Of a stretch of 64,000 nucleotides of DNA, positions 11,401 to 22,000 are shown piece by piece. This stretch comes from Perkinsus olseni. Its lineage: Eukaryota; Perkinsozoa; Perkinsida; Perkinsidae. The position numbers and the translations under genes were made by a program. The number at the start of each line of letters is the position of its first letter. The first letter of the stretch is position 1. Below the pieces are notes generated by a model. That model was not told the DNA's origin. It made no database searches and saw nothing but the letters and a program-made list of their open reading frames with translations. The DNA lies in the NCBI GenBank assembly GCA_013115135.1, contig JABANP010000025.1, positions 1 through 64,000 on the forward strand. The letters run 5' to 3'.

Positions 11401-14143
11401 AATCTCCCCGGCAGGGAGAATAACGAACAGGGACCCTCTTACCACTTCGACCGCCCGGCCTGGTAGGAATTCAATCTGATGCGGCCCACCAGCGGCCACC
11501 AGCCCCCCGGAAGGCATCGAAGTGATGCCCACTGTAACCACTTCAGGGACATTGTGAGACACTTGCATATAGGAATAGCCAGCAGAAAAGAAGATGTTAT
11601 TGTCGGTAATGGCAGAGGCTGCTGACGGAGGCGCCAGGGATAACCGGCCGTTGTAACTCCCGATCTGAAAGAATGTCACCAAGTGTGTTGGCGAACGCGA
11701 TATATGTCGAGACAAACGGATGCGATCTTGAGGTGGAGGGAGCACTGCGCTGGCTAGAACAGTTACCTGGTTGACTGCTACATTGCCGTAGTTGTCCAGC
11801 AGCTCGAAGGTGACGTTCGCCAAGTTGTCCACCGACGCTGCCTGGTCGGAAAGCTCGGAGCTTATCCTGTAGGATACCTAACCTCTGATAAGATCACATG
11901 GGGCGGCACGGCATAGTGGAGAAGCTGTTATTGCAGCCTCAGTGTTTGTCGGATCCCACCGGTAATGCGGGAGTCCACGTGAGTTTAACTGTCTCTCTGG
12001 CGACGCTGACCGCTAAGAGGTTAGCGGAAGAGAGGTATGCCTGAGAGAACAGATGAATGATTCCGCTGACAGTTAAAGGTGTGAGGATTAGACTCCACTC
12101 TGTGAAGCCATGATAATCTCAGCGTATACCACTACGATCCAAGGGGCGGCAAGTAGTGATTGCTTACTATGCAGGTCTCGGCGAAGAAAAGTTGGAGAAT
12201 TGTGCCGTAGCACGACCAGCCGTGAAACTGGGCTGTGGCTCGGGTGGGAATCTATCCCGACTGAGCTGGCACGCTGATGATTCCTGAAAGGTCAGGGACT
12301 CGACCGGGCTCGACTGACGACCAGTGGGCTTTCAGAGACGCGAGGAAGTTACTAGTTGTGCGCGAACCAATAGAAAGATGGACGAGGAGGGGCAGTGTAA
12401 GTCGGAGAACGCCCTACCTGAAGCTTCAATGTGGCGAAGCCCGAGAATGAGGTCGCCAAGTTGCCATGGGCGTCGACCGACCGTAGCTGGATGGAGACTG
12501 GAGAGCCTGAAGTCCGACCGCCGGTTGAACAGATTGTTCCGCAGTTGACTGACAGAGGCATCACCAGCGACGGCTGTGAATTCACTTCCCTCCATCAGGA
12601 TCATCTTTGCGGCACCGGCTACAACGCTGACGTCGAGATAGTCGATTCCGCCAAGTTTCAAGTCGAGCCTTCCGGTGCACTCTATACGCAACCTCAGGGT
12701 TTGTACGGCTGTGCTAGAAATAGCGGTGGTGCCGATTCCCTCTGGTTATGAGGACAGCCCGCGAGCACTCCGTTGGCGAGCAGGACACGGCAGCCTCCGA
12801 GACGCTGGCTACGTCAACGATGACCTGTAGCCAGGCCTTGAGCGAGGACCACAGAGAATGGTAGCGAGTAGTAGTATTCAAAAGCCCCTCGCTGTATTGC
12901 TCGAGCCGTCCAGAGGGCCGAACTGCTGGGAGAACCGCAAACATGAGAGCGCGAGAATGATAAGAGCTCGAACGGGCTATCCGACTCTGTGCGTAGCGCT
13001 ACCTCGCAGGTTCGAGAATCGCTATCCGAGGGGTTGCCGTGTATATCATAGGTAGCTACAGTGATCTCGAGCTGAGAAGGGGATGTCATGAGCTGCCATA
13101 TCAGAGCCAACAGCTTTGGGAGGGCCTTCGGACCAGTCACAAACCGTTACCTCTTCGTCAGTAGAGATGACAATGTCCCCTTGGACCGTGGGTTGAGATA
13201 TTTCGAAGGTCTGTGCAGGGCCTGCGAGCCAGCGAACCTCCGCGGTAGCTCCGGTGAGGAGAGTCGCGTCGATGGTAGCAACGTAAGGGTGTACACTGAG
13301 CTTCATCAGGCCGACCTGCCAGCAGCCACAGAGTGTGAGGAAAGTCTAGTCATTGCGCAGAGCGAACTGAGCGGTCGCACGTAACACAGGGCTCAGCCGT
13401 CGCTGTCTCCGCCGAAGGAAACACATTCGGATGATGCGGGAGTCGAATCAAAGGTTCCTCGTGAACCGGTACTATCAATAAGATAGGAAGAGTTCACCTG
13501 TGTAGAGTGGACTTGTGAGAAGCGTCCAACTCCGTTCTGCACGTTCACGACCTCGTCACGTAGGGAACCATCCGGAGACTCAATGCGCAGGATGAGGTCT
13601 CTGACAGGGAGGGACGGCATGCGAGGTGTAACTATACAGCATGAGTCTCTGCCTTTGCGACTTGCCGTGACCGTGCGCGACTAAACTGAGCTTACCGGCT
13701 CTCGGTCAATGACCGTAAGCTCGCATCATCGAAGCCTTCCACTACGGCGACGACAACTTCTTCAATGGTAGCCTCGCTGGCGCTTGTTCGGAGTGTAAAA
13801 TAGGCCGTTGCCGCTTCACATATCGGTGCCGTCTGAACAAAAGAAACGTCGAGGACGCGATGTTGTCAAGGTCGAAGGATCGCCATGACGGACCCGAAGG
13901 GAAGCGTATAACGAAACATCCGTCCCAGGTCACCAGTCCGTGATATATACAGGACATGTTCGTTTCCCTGTAACCAGCGGGGCATCGAGGGACTGAGCAT
14001 ATCTCCGATTCAGGATAGCACGATGTGACGAGATGAAAATCCCATGTCACCGCCGGGTACTCAGTCGTGACGTTAGCACAATCAGGCACCACTGCACTGA
14101 CGGCAGTCGTGAGTAGTAGTGAAGACAAGGTCAGAAAGTGCAT
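2457..14143 (-). CDS. Giant single-pass membrane protein: DxYGN-type repeat ectodomain, TM helix, coiled-coil tail
   Basis: The ATG at 14143 opens a clear signal peptide (MHFLTLSSLLLTTAVSA). The next exons (about 13890-13690 and 13585-13393) join in phase across short GT-AG introns. The predicted ectodomain has at least ten repeats of about 120-190 residues. Each carries a D-x-[YFH]-G-N signature (for example DPYGN, DSFGN, DRYGN), reminiscent of filamin-type or invasin/Big_1-type Ig-like folds. One hydrophobic helix lies at 8148-8207, followed by basic residues (RQKR). A 27-nt intron (8023-8049) joins the tail in frame. The tail is Ser/Asp-rich at first, then mostly Glu/Arg/Lys/Gln-rich coiled coil down to a stop at 2457. 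It resembles a surface receptor or adhesin tied to cytoskeleton, but I know no family with this layout. Exon limits at 11.9-12.3 kb and 4.6-5.4 kb are unclear, so one or more breaks are possible. Confidence 0.62.
2880..7500 (-). other. Coiled-coil cytoplasmic tail of the giant protein
   Basis: Successive minus-strand exons encode Glu/Arg/Lys/Gln-rich heptad-like sequence. Examples are EEEKKVQELIMQKKIAERE (about 2990), EEMANRHREREDEITQKLEE (about 3400), AERQRLLQEHELRRAEIEG (about 3940), VEKLEQQRLNRERLRDRRAK (about 5790) and ERQELQERLKQRAKRRAVAR (about 6450). A low-complexity Pro/Ala segment follows near 2540 before the stop. The tail suggests oligomerisation or attachment to cytoskeleton; that role is inference. 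Confidence 0.6.
8023..8049 (-). other. 27-nt intron joining the TM exon to the coiled-coil exons
   Basis: On the minus strand a GTGTAA donor follows the codons for LPLLLTL, and a TTGTTCAG acceptor precedes EFSMRRIVSF. Removing 27 nt restores one open frame, while reading through gives a stop within a few codons. This is the main evidence that ectodomain and tail belong to one gene. Confidence 0.55.
8148..8207 (-). other. Transmembrane helix of the giant protein
   Basis: The 20-residue stretch WLAVSIPLVVLLLIATLFIM is uninterrupted and hydrophobic. It is followed at once by RQKR, fitting a type I stop-transfer segment with the repeat array outside and the coiled coil inside. Confidence 0.8.
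8850..13050 (-). repeat. Array of at least ten protein repeats with D-x-[YFH]-G-N motif
   Basis: Within the giant gene the motif recurs at about 13047 (DIHGN), 12474 (DAHGN), 11796 (DNYGN), 11317 (DQYGN), 10867 (DSFGN), 10514 (DRYGN), 10091 (DSHGN), 9677 (DPYGN), 9229 (DKFGN) and 8864 (DSFGN). Spacing is about 350-680 nt including introns. Each motif is preceded by an alternating hydrophobic strand of the type T-V-T-A-x, typical of Ig-like beta sandwiches. The copies are highly diverged in DNA, so this is an old domain array and not a recent tandem repeat. Confidence 0.7.
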
Positions 14144-15621
14144 CAAATCCCTGCTCAGTATCCGTCAGAAACGCTGGGAAGCGGCTAGAACGAACGGATC
14201 CGCGATCCGGGATCGCCTGGCTGAGAAATGAGACAGGCATTTTCACAGTTCATTTACGGGGAGAGGCTGCGGGTTCAGGCAGGGCCGTGCTGAGGCTCTT
14301 GTCGCATTCTCGGGTCCTAGGGAAATCCAGTACGCGAGGCCACACATCGTGTATCGCATTTATTAACAGTATAATGAATACAAGTTGTCCCAGACTGCTT
14401 GGGCCAGGTAGCTCCAACTTCCAACCCAAAGATCATTCAGTCCGGAGACATACTATATTATGCAGTGAGGCCGAGCACGATCGTGATAGCTCAACAGAAC
14501 ACGCAAAAGTCATCGACCGCAAACACTATGTCTATAGTGGGATATATCTTCTCCCGTCAATGCTGTCTCAGGAGCATGATGAGTCTGGCTTTCCTTTGCC
14601 CGAACTCGTCAATCATGTTCCCCGTTCGCCACTCAGTGTAGAGAACAAGTCTCGTTCGAGCGAAGGGAGAATAAGGTCAGAGGCTCGGTCCTGAGCATTC
14701 GAGACTATCGAAATTTCAGAGAAGCCCCGTTCGGCGCTTGCAACTGTTTTTGAGGAGCTGTCGAAAATTCGGCGAACTCAAGTCGGCCCTGCCGAACTGC
14801 TGCTGAGCTTCAAACCCTCCATGCTGCTGAGGAGACTCAGAGCGTTCCTTGCGACGGACATCTCAGCAGGCAAGGACTTTCCGCCAATGTCATCAGCATA
14901 TACATCAGCCAGGCAACATCGGGAAGAGACCTCGGGTCGCGATTCGAACAGCTGCGGAGGAAGTGCTTCTGCCAATCGACACCAACGGCTCGCCTTTGTA
15001 GCTAGGAAAAAGACGGATATTTCACGGCTCGAATAGCTGGGGAATAGGGCAGATACTTCGCAATGTCCAGTTCACGGGTGGGTATGAACAGGTCACGGCT
15101 CAAAGGAGCTTGTGTACGCGCGTCATGTCGGGCGTCACCCGCACGTCACGCCCCTGCGTCAGAGGCATGATAGGATACCTAAGATTTTTTCACAAGACGC
15201 CTCGTTTATCGACTATTAAAATACCACTGAGTATTTGTCAGATCTGCTTGATACACGAACGAGTCGGAAGAACCGACGGATCGCCTGATTGGGGAGTACA
15301 TGGGATAGAAATTTCACCGTATTCCATGGTGAGGCAGATCAAAAGGTTCCTCGCAGCGAAATCCCAGTATATCCGATGTTTCATTTCCGGATCACTCATT
15401 TCATCATATTCCGTCATGTTCTAGGCCTCGGAACGTTGGTCCGGCTCGTAGGCGTGCCAACGACTGGCCAGTGCGCCGGCGATTCCAATTTCCCCGGAGG
15501 AGACACCGGTGGAAACGTGACGCTAGTGGACATAGCTGTGCATTTCGCTTTGGAAGGCTGTCTCATTCATTTATCCAACCAACTTACCGTCATCTGAGTT
15601 GGCTAGCAGTTTATTGACCAA
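14144..15621. other. Intergenic region between giant gene and GPI gene 1
   Basis: The two flanking genes diverge from here, so both promoters probably lie in this 1.5 kb. I find no supported exon, RNA gene or repeat array. A few short ORFs on the plus strand have no recognisable domain. Confidence 0.4.
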
Positions 15622-16631
15622 ATGGTTCCCATCGTTTTGCAGATCCTAGGTGCCGTGGCCATGGTTGGTGCTATGACCAGCAGCAGCTCGAGCTCTTCGT
15701 CAGATCCCAGTACTGCGGGTCGTTCTGCTGGCGGATCGACTGCTTCAACGACAACTACAGCTGCCCATACCCCTGGTCCGACTGGCGTCATGATCAACGT
15801 GACCTGTAATGTGTACGGTGCCTTCATTCCGGTCCTTCATGTGGCGGTCCCGAACATCGCTGTCGTCAATCTCCCGTGGTCGTGCCCTGGACTCGACCCC
15901 CGGAGGACCATTTCTGGTACAGGGAATATCGGTGACCTAGAACCTGCGATGTTTGTCGACAGGAAGCTCCCATCAGCAAGGCTGTCACCGAATAAGGTTG
16001 CAGTCACCGGTAAAATGAGAGCCTATCAGAACTTTGTCGGCAAACGCACGGTTGGCTTCTACATGGACCAGGACAATATAAGGTACAAGGTTCTCATGAC
16101 CTTCGACATTAATAAGAATCTCTCCGCCGGTAACCTGACCCTCTTCGGGCCAGAGAGCGATATCTTCCGCGTACGTCGTGGCGAGGACGTCACTGTGAAC
16201 CTCACTGTAGAGGGCAGCGGCAACAACAGCTACCCGTCTCTGGTCTGTTTCGTATCCTCGGTAACCGAAAATGGGAAGACCACCGTCAACCGAGACCTTG
16301 GTAATTGCAGCGATCTCGTAGACTTCAACGGCGTGAGCAGTGAGAACTACGACAGGATGCAGGTCAACGTCACTTTCAAGGCCAAGACGGACACCGCCAT
16401 GGAAGCCGCCCACCTCTGCTTTGCCGCTGGTGACAGAACTGGGTGTCCCGCCTGGACTACAACATGGGCAACGGCACCTACCACGGTAACGTCCACAAGG
16501 GGGTTCAATGCCTCAACTACATAGTCGAGGCTGCTGCCCCAACAGCGGCTCCGGCGAGTTTTTCAGCTCCCCCATACGGTTTCATTAACGCCTTGGTATT
16601 CGGGGCGATTCTCACTATGCTGAGTCAGTAG
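15622..16631 (+). CDS. Secreted, probably GPI-anchored surface protein, copy 1 (frameshifted)
   Basis: The ATG at 15622 opens a hydrophobic signal (MVPIVLQILGAVAMVGAM), then a Ser/Thr/Gly-rich linker of about 35 residues typical of O-glycosylated stalks, then a globular domain of about 230 residues with many N-x-S/T sites and spaced cysteines. The C-terminal end in the third frame is hydrophobic (YGFINALVFGAILTMLSQ) and follows small residues, as in a GPI-attachment signal. Compared with copy 2, one nucleotide is missing near 16436. The frame opened at 15622 therefore runs to a stop at 16524 and loses the GPI signal. It is either a real frameshift (a secreted, non-anchored form or pseudogene) or an assembly indel. 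I do not recognise the family. Confidence 0.6.
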
Positions 16632-16839
16632 GCAATACCTAGCATCATTATCGAATTCGGAGCTCGGCGAGCAGGGCTACGCTGAACAATTCAGCACTTG
16701 TTCTGCCTGATGAGCTCCTTATTGATAGCTGCTTCAATATTTTTATCATCATCTGTTTTACCGTAGTCTCCCGGGGAAAGGGGACCTTGAGAGGAAAGAT
16801 TCTCATATGTCTCATATGATATGAGTGCTCATTGTGTTC

Positions 16840-17000
16840 AACTGAGCATACCTCTGACTGAGGGTAACGCGATGTGACGAAATGGGAATCCCATTTCACT
16901 TCCGAGTCCTCGGCCGATCGGGCCAGAATTTAGAGCAATCAGGCAGCACTACAGCGACGGCGGTCGTAAGAGTGGAGACAAGGCCAGGACGTGCCAGCCA
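16840..17000 (-). pseudogene. Relic of the giant gene's first exon
   Basis: The plus-strand sequence here aligns along its length with 13990-14143, the signal-peptide exon of the giant gene. Landmarks include the shared block gatgtgacgaaatgggaatc against gatgtgacgagatgaaaatc, and the ACTGAGCATA start. The translated stretch SRYPQSEVCSV matches SCYPESEICSV in the parent. The start codon is gone and a stop interrupts the frame. No later exons follow: GPI gene 1 occupies the place where they would lie. Confidence 0.65.
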
Positions 17001-17530
17001 GCCTTGAAGATCCGAGCGGTGTGCGCGGATCTTGCCATCAGCGTACGCCTCAATACGCGTTCATCGACAAACTCGTACACGACCATGTGAGAAGTTGACA
17101 AAGCCTCAGTCTTCAGCAGAAGGGACCGCGTTCGCGATATGAAAAGGAACAACCGTGCGTCACGATCACAAACTCAGGCAGCCCAACTAGAGCATGATCT
17201 GTAATTTCTCTCCCGTATCATTGTCATTCTACTCCGCTATCTCCCTGGCGGAGGAGAATTGATTCAACACGATGGATGCCATGCGGTGGTCTCTCGACTC
17301 CATGCAAACCGTTTGCCCGGGTGCTGAAACTGGCCAGCGCGACGCGCCCTACTCCAGTCTCCAGTGGCGGTGACGCCGATGGAGACGCGACACCGACCGA
17401 GACGGTGAACCGTGGGAGACGGACGGGACTGCTGGGCTACATCATAGCTCTGCGCTCCGCTTCGAAGTACTCAATATTCAACCAACTTACTCTCCTCTCA
17501 TCCAGCTCGCAGTTCATTGTTCCGTCTTCA

Positions 17531-18570
17531 ATGGTTCGTATCGTGCTGCAAAGCCTTTCTGCCGCGGTCATGGTTAACGCCTTGACCACCACCACCACCA
17601 CTACCAGCAGCGGCAGCTCAAGCCCTTCGACAGCTCCCAGTACTACGGCTCCTTCTACTAGCGGACCGACTGTACCTTACCATACGCTCGCACCGGCTAG
17701 CATAATGAACAATGTGACCTGTACAGTAAACGGCGACGCCCTTCCCGTTGTCCGTGTGTCGGTCCCTAACACCGCTGCCCTCAACCTCACGTGGTCGTGC
17801 CCTGGATTCAACCCTCGGGCCATTTCTGGTTCCGGGGCTGTCGGGAACGTAGACCCTGCGATGTTCGTTGACAGGAAGCTTCCATCTGCAAGTCTAGCAC
17901 CGAATAAGATTACAGTGACTGGTGAGATGAGAGCTTATCAGAACTTCGCCGGCAACCGCACGGTTGGCTTCTACTTGGACCAGAACGCCACAAGGTACAA
18001 GGCGTTCATGGACTTCATTATCGAGAAGAATCCCTCCGCCGGTAACCTGACCCTCTTTCGGGGCCAGAGAGCGATATCTTCCGCGTACGTCGTGGCGAGG
18101 ACGTCACTGTGAACCTCACTGTAGAGGGCAGCGGCAACAACAGCTACCCGTCTCTGGTCTGTTTCGTATCCTCGGTGACCGAGAATGGGAAGACCACCGT
18201 CAACCGAGATCTTGGTACTTGCAGTGATCTCGTAGACTTCAACGGCGTGAGCAGCGAGAACTACGACAGGATGCAGGTCAACGTCACTTTCAAGGCCAAG
18301 ACGGACACCGCCATGGAAGCCGCCCACCTCTGCTTTGCCGCTGGTGATAAAAACTGGATGTCCCTCCTGGACTACAACATGGGCAACGGCACCTACCACG
18401 GTAACGTCCGCAAGGGGGTTCAGTGCCTCAACTACATAGTCGAGGGTGCTGCCCCAACGACAGCTCCGACGATTGGCCCTACGGCGAAACCTGCAAGTTA
18501 CTCGGCTTCTGTATACGGTTTCATCAATGCCTTGGTATTCGGGGTCATATTTACTCTCCTAGCCCAGTAG
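17531..18570 (+). CDS. Secreted, probably GPI-anchored surface protein, copy 2 (frameshifted)
   Basis: This is a tandem paralogue of 15622-16631 with the same layout: a signal segment from the ATG at 17531, a stalk of Thr/Ser/Pro repeats, the same N-glycosylation-rich domain, and a C-terminal GPI-like hydrophobic tail (YGFINALVFGVIFTLLAQ) ending at 18570. The opening frame breaks near 18055-18065, where copy 2 has two extra nucleotides relative to copy 1; the second half continues in another frame from about 18070. From there to about 18345 the two copies are nearly identical in DNA, while the upstream half is clearly more diverged, which suggests gene conversion. The role is unknown; a surface coat or attachment protein is an inference from the layout. 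Confidence 0.6.
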
Positions 18571-19058
18571 GCCTTCCTTACATCATTATCGAATCAGAGG
18601 CTCATTAAGCCGGGCACGTTGAGAAATCAGCACGCTTATTTCGCCCGATGAACCCTTTTTTCGATAACTGCTTCCAAGTTTTACCATCTCCTTCAGGGAA
18701 AGGAGATATTTGGAGGAAAAGATACTGATACGAGTGTCTCTTGTGTTATCTGAGTTCCTAAATAATCAAGGGCCTTTTTCTCCTGTGAGGGTTTCCCCTC
18801 AACAGCCGCGTTCCACAAAGTCTCACACACCCCTCCAAAATGAAGCCTCGAAATGTCAAGGCAGTGTACTTAGCCCATGTCCTCAGTGAAGAGTTCGCAA
18901 AAGTCTGTACATGCCTGAAGTCCTCGTTCTGATGCTCGAGCGACCGGAAGACAACCGGGGCCTCCCCAAGGAGCCATAGTACTGATGAACTCGACATTCT
19001 TCAATATTGAGTCAACATTACGACGCCTCTCCCACACAATGCCATGGCACGATGAACA
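18571..19058. other. 3' flank of GPI gene 2 and convergent dynein 3' end
   Basis: The first 190 bases resemble the 3' flank of GPI gene 1 (16632-16850), including the shared tcattatcgaat block and a purine-rich gaaagga stretch. The duplicated unit therefore extends past the coding region. No gene is seen before the dynein stop. Confidence 0.5.
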
Positions 19059-22000
19059 CTATTCAGTAGCACACAACAGACACACCCCACGGAGCTTCCA
19101 GTGGCTCGGGTGCACATCAGTCTTGAGGTTCAATCGGAAGAGCAAATACCGATCGTTGCGCTTGGGATACTTGTATACTGCGCAGTCGTACGGCCCGTAT
19201 GGCCCATACTCGGCACCACGCCCCTTCTTATCCTTCATCGTCACAGCAGTCACGTAGATCACTGGCATGGTCGTGAACAGCTTCTTGGGTTCCGACTCGT
19301 CCAACCGTCCATCTTGTCGGTTCCACCGTGCGCCCTCTATGAACAACCCATAGATATTCTGACCCTCATCGGGAACGTCTTTAACCCGTTCCAGATCGTA
19401 GGAGAGCACCTCCGTGTGAGTGACGACATCATCCAGCGCCCACTGGTCCTTCTTATGCTGTCGGGTGACCTCCTGCCGCATGCCAGTGAGGAACCCTTGA
19501 GCATTAAGGAAGCCCGTGAGCCAATATCCCTTCATAGTTCCTCTACCGTTCTCCAGCCACGTGCCCAACTGGTTGACTCTGTCCAATAAGCCTGTGAACC
19601 ATGCGCCCAGCGTAGGCATGAGCCAGCTGATTTCCGCTCCGGACGGGTCATGAGTCCATCTCCTCGGCAGACGCGCATCAAAGATCATATTCAAGTCTTC
19701 GAGCAGATCCGGTGTCATCACAACAGTACCCTCGATGGCCATGACCAATGACTGCAGGTTGTTCCTCACTATGCCTATCACACGCTGAATCCTCTGGAGC
19801 TCCTGGAAGAGGAAGATGTTCAGGGGAGCTGCAAATCCCTTATCAGGCGTATTCGGCGGCCCCTTGAGCTTAGCAATCTGGGATCTGAAGATCTCCTCGA
19901 CAAAATCAGGAGGGACCTTCGACAGCACTTCATTGGCCTTGTCCTTCACGATCTCATCGCGGCTCTTGCCGGAGCCACCCCCGCCCTCCTTCGGCAGAGT
20001 CTCCTGAATCGTGGTAAGCATCATCGACGCTTCTAGCTGCCTGTATGTCAAATCCGCGTTGGTGTGCAAGCCGAAGATGAGCGGCGAGTCGACGGCTGGG
20101 ACCTGCTCAATGTGGTCGCGGTACTGCTGGATCTCGAGGCCATCGGGGACGGTGTATTCATGATCACTCGGGTAGTTGTTGAACGCGAACGCCTTCTGGA
20201 AGACCTCATCGCAGAACCACTTAGCGGCATATGTATTAAAGAGTTCTCTGTCGAGGTCATCGGTAATCCTTCCACCGTACTGCACCTCAGCCACCATATA
20301 CTGAGTAGTCGTCCAGCTCAAAGGCTGACCCACGCTCACTGTGGTAGACAGATGCTTCTCGAGGAACAGCAGACTAGCCTCCAGATCCGAATTGTTGAAC
20401 TCGTAGGGCACGCACCAGCCAATCGGACCGAACTTCCTCCTCTCCTGTACAATAGAGTGCATGAAGGACATCACGTAGACCAGACAGCGCCACTTCTCGT
20501 GATCGATTTTGTCTAGAAGCTCCTGGGAGACCATGGTTGTGTACGTACGAGACAGGCCGGCCTGCAGTCCCATCGGCGGCTCAAGAGTGACTTTGATCGC
20601 CAACTGCAGCAGACCGATGGGGAACAGATTCGTGATTTCACACGTGATCCATAGACGAAAATCTTCAGAAATCTCTGGCGTGCGGGTGAGGATATCTTCC
20701 ATTTGGTTCATGAATCCTAGGCCCAAGTGGCAGTTCTGCAAGATGACCCAGGTCCCGGCGAGGAAGCCATTCTTCATCTTCTCCCAGGCAATGACCTCCT
20801 GCCCTTCACCCATCGACACCTTGTCTGTCGGGAACTTCTTCTTTTTCTTAGCAATGTCATCAATCATGGACGTCGGATCGCTTCCAGCGCTCAATAGGTA
20901 CAAGACGGGTTTGCGGCTTTCAGACTCCGAGTAGATAGAGTCGATACTGTCCGTCACCGGGGCCGTGTATTTCGGATCGAGCTGCTTGTTGATGAACTGT
21001 GCCGCAGCGATTGTCGTCCTATCTTCTCTGATACACCTTACTAAGCACATCCGCAGGAAGAAGCCAACGTTTCTTTCCATATTGATGCGCTCCTCGTAAT
21101 CAGGCACGGGACACCGTTCGGGCTCGTTCTCATCATACCACTTCCTCCAGGCGGCTTCGTTGCGACTGATGAACTCCGGCAGCTCACGGAAGAACAGCAG
21201 CTGCTCATTGCCGAAGGTGTGCCGAGAAAGCTGCAGCACGTTCAGCCAGACCTTATCGACCATCCAACGGTTCGGGTTCGGCCTCTCGGACTTGACGTCC
21301 AGATCCGAACCACCCTTCAGGAAGAGACCGACGTCGCCCTGATTGAGCTGACCAGCGACGACCATGATCTTCATGGTCACCATGAGCTTGAACATCATCT
21401 TATCGCGCTCGAACAGGCCTCTGTTCATGTACCGGTATATCTGGTAGGTGAGGAAGTCTATGATTTTGTCAACACGCTTGCTCGTAGGTTGGCACTTCTC
21501 CGAGTTCTTCACCGAGATGTCGAACTGTTCTAAGAACTGGATCAGGGAGCAGTTGTACATCCAGCCAGTGGGCTGCAAGGTGATGGGGTTGGACACCAGC
21601 GTCATGTCCGTCATACAGAAGTACATCACAGAACCACGCGTAGCCACGGGCCTGTACTGCTCTCGCTTCTGGTTGATTTCAATCTGGAAAACATTACAAG
21701 TCGATGTGCTTCCATCGATAGGTTCCCAGCTAGCCCACCTTCTTCTCCTCAGCATCCATGAGCTTCTGTTCCACTTCCTTGGCTTTCGCCTTAGTGTTCG
21801 CTAGCACTTCGATAAGCTCAATGTCATCCAGAAGGTTGCCACTTGAATTCGACAGACGATCAAGCAGCTGCTTGTCCAACAGCTGCAGGGACTTCGTATT
21901 GTTAGTCACCTAAGGAAAGGAGGTCTGCGCCGAGCAGCTTGATCCATAGACTCCCTTCACCTCTTCCATCAGGGCCGCTAGACTGTCCTCCAGGCTCTTC

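Noticed and set aside
17276..17530. N-terminal extension of GPI gene 2 to an ATG at 17276
   Set aside because: It would bury the signal peptide. The ATG at 17531 matches the start of copy 1.
20064..20516. Long plus-strand ORFs within the dynein gene
   Set aside because: They are antisense shadows of conserved dynein exons with no domain of their own.
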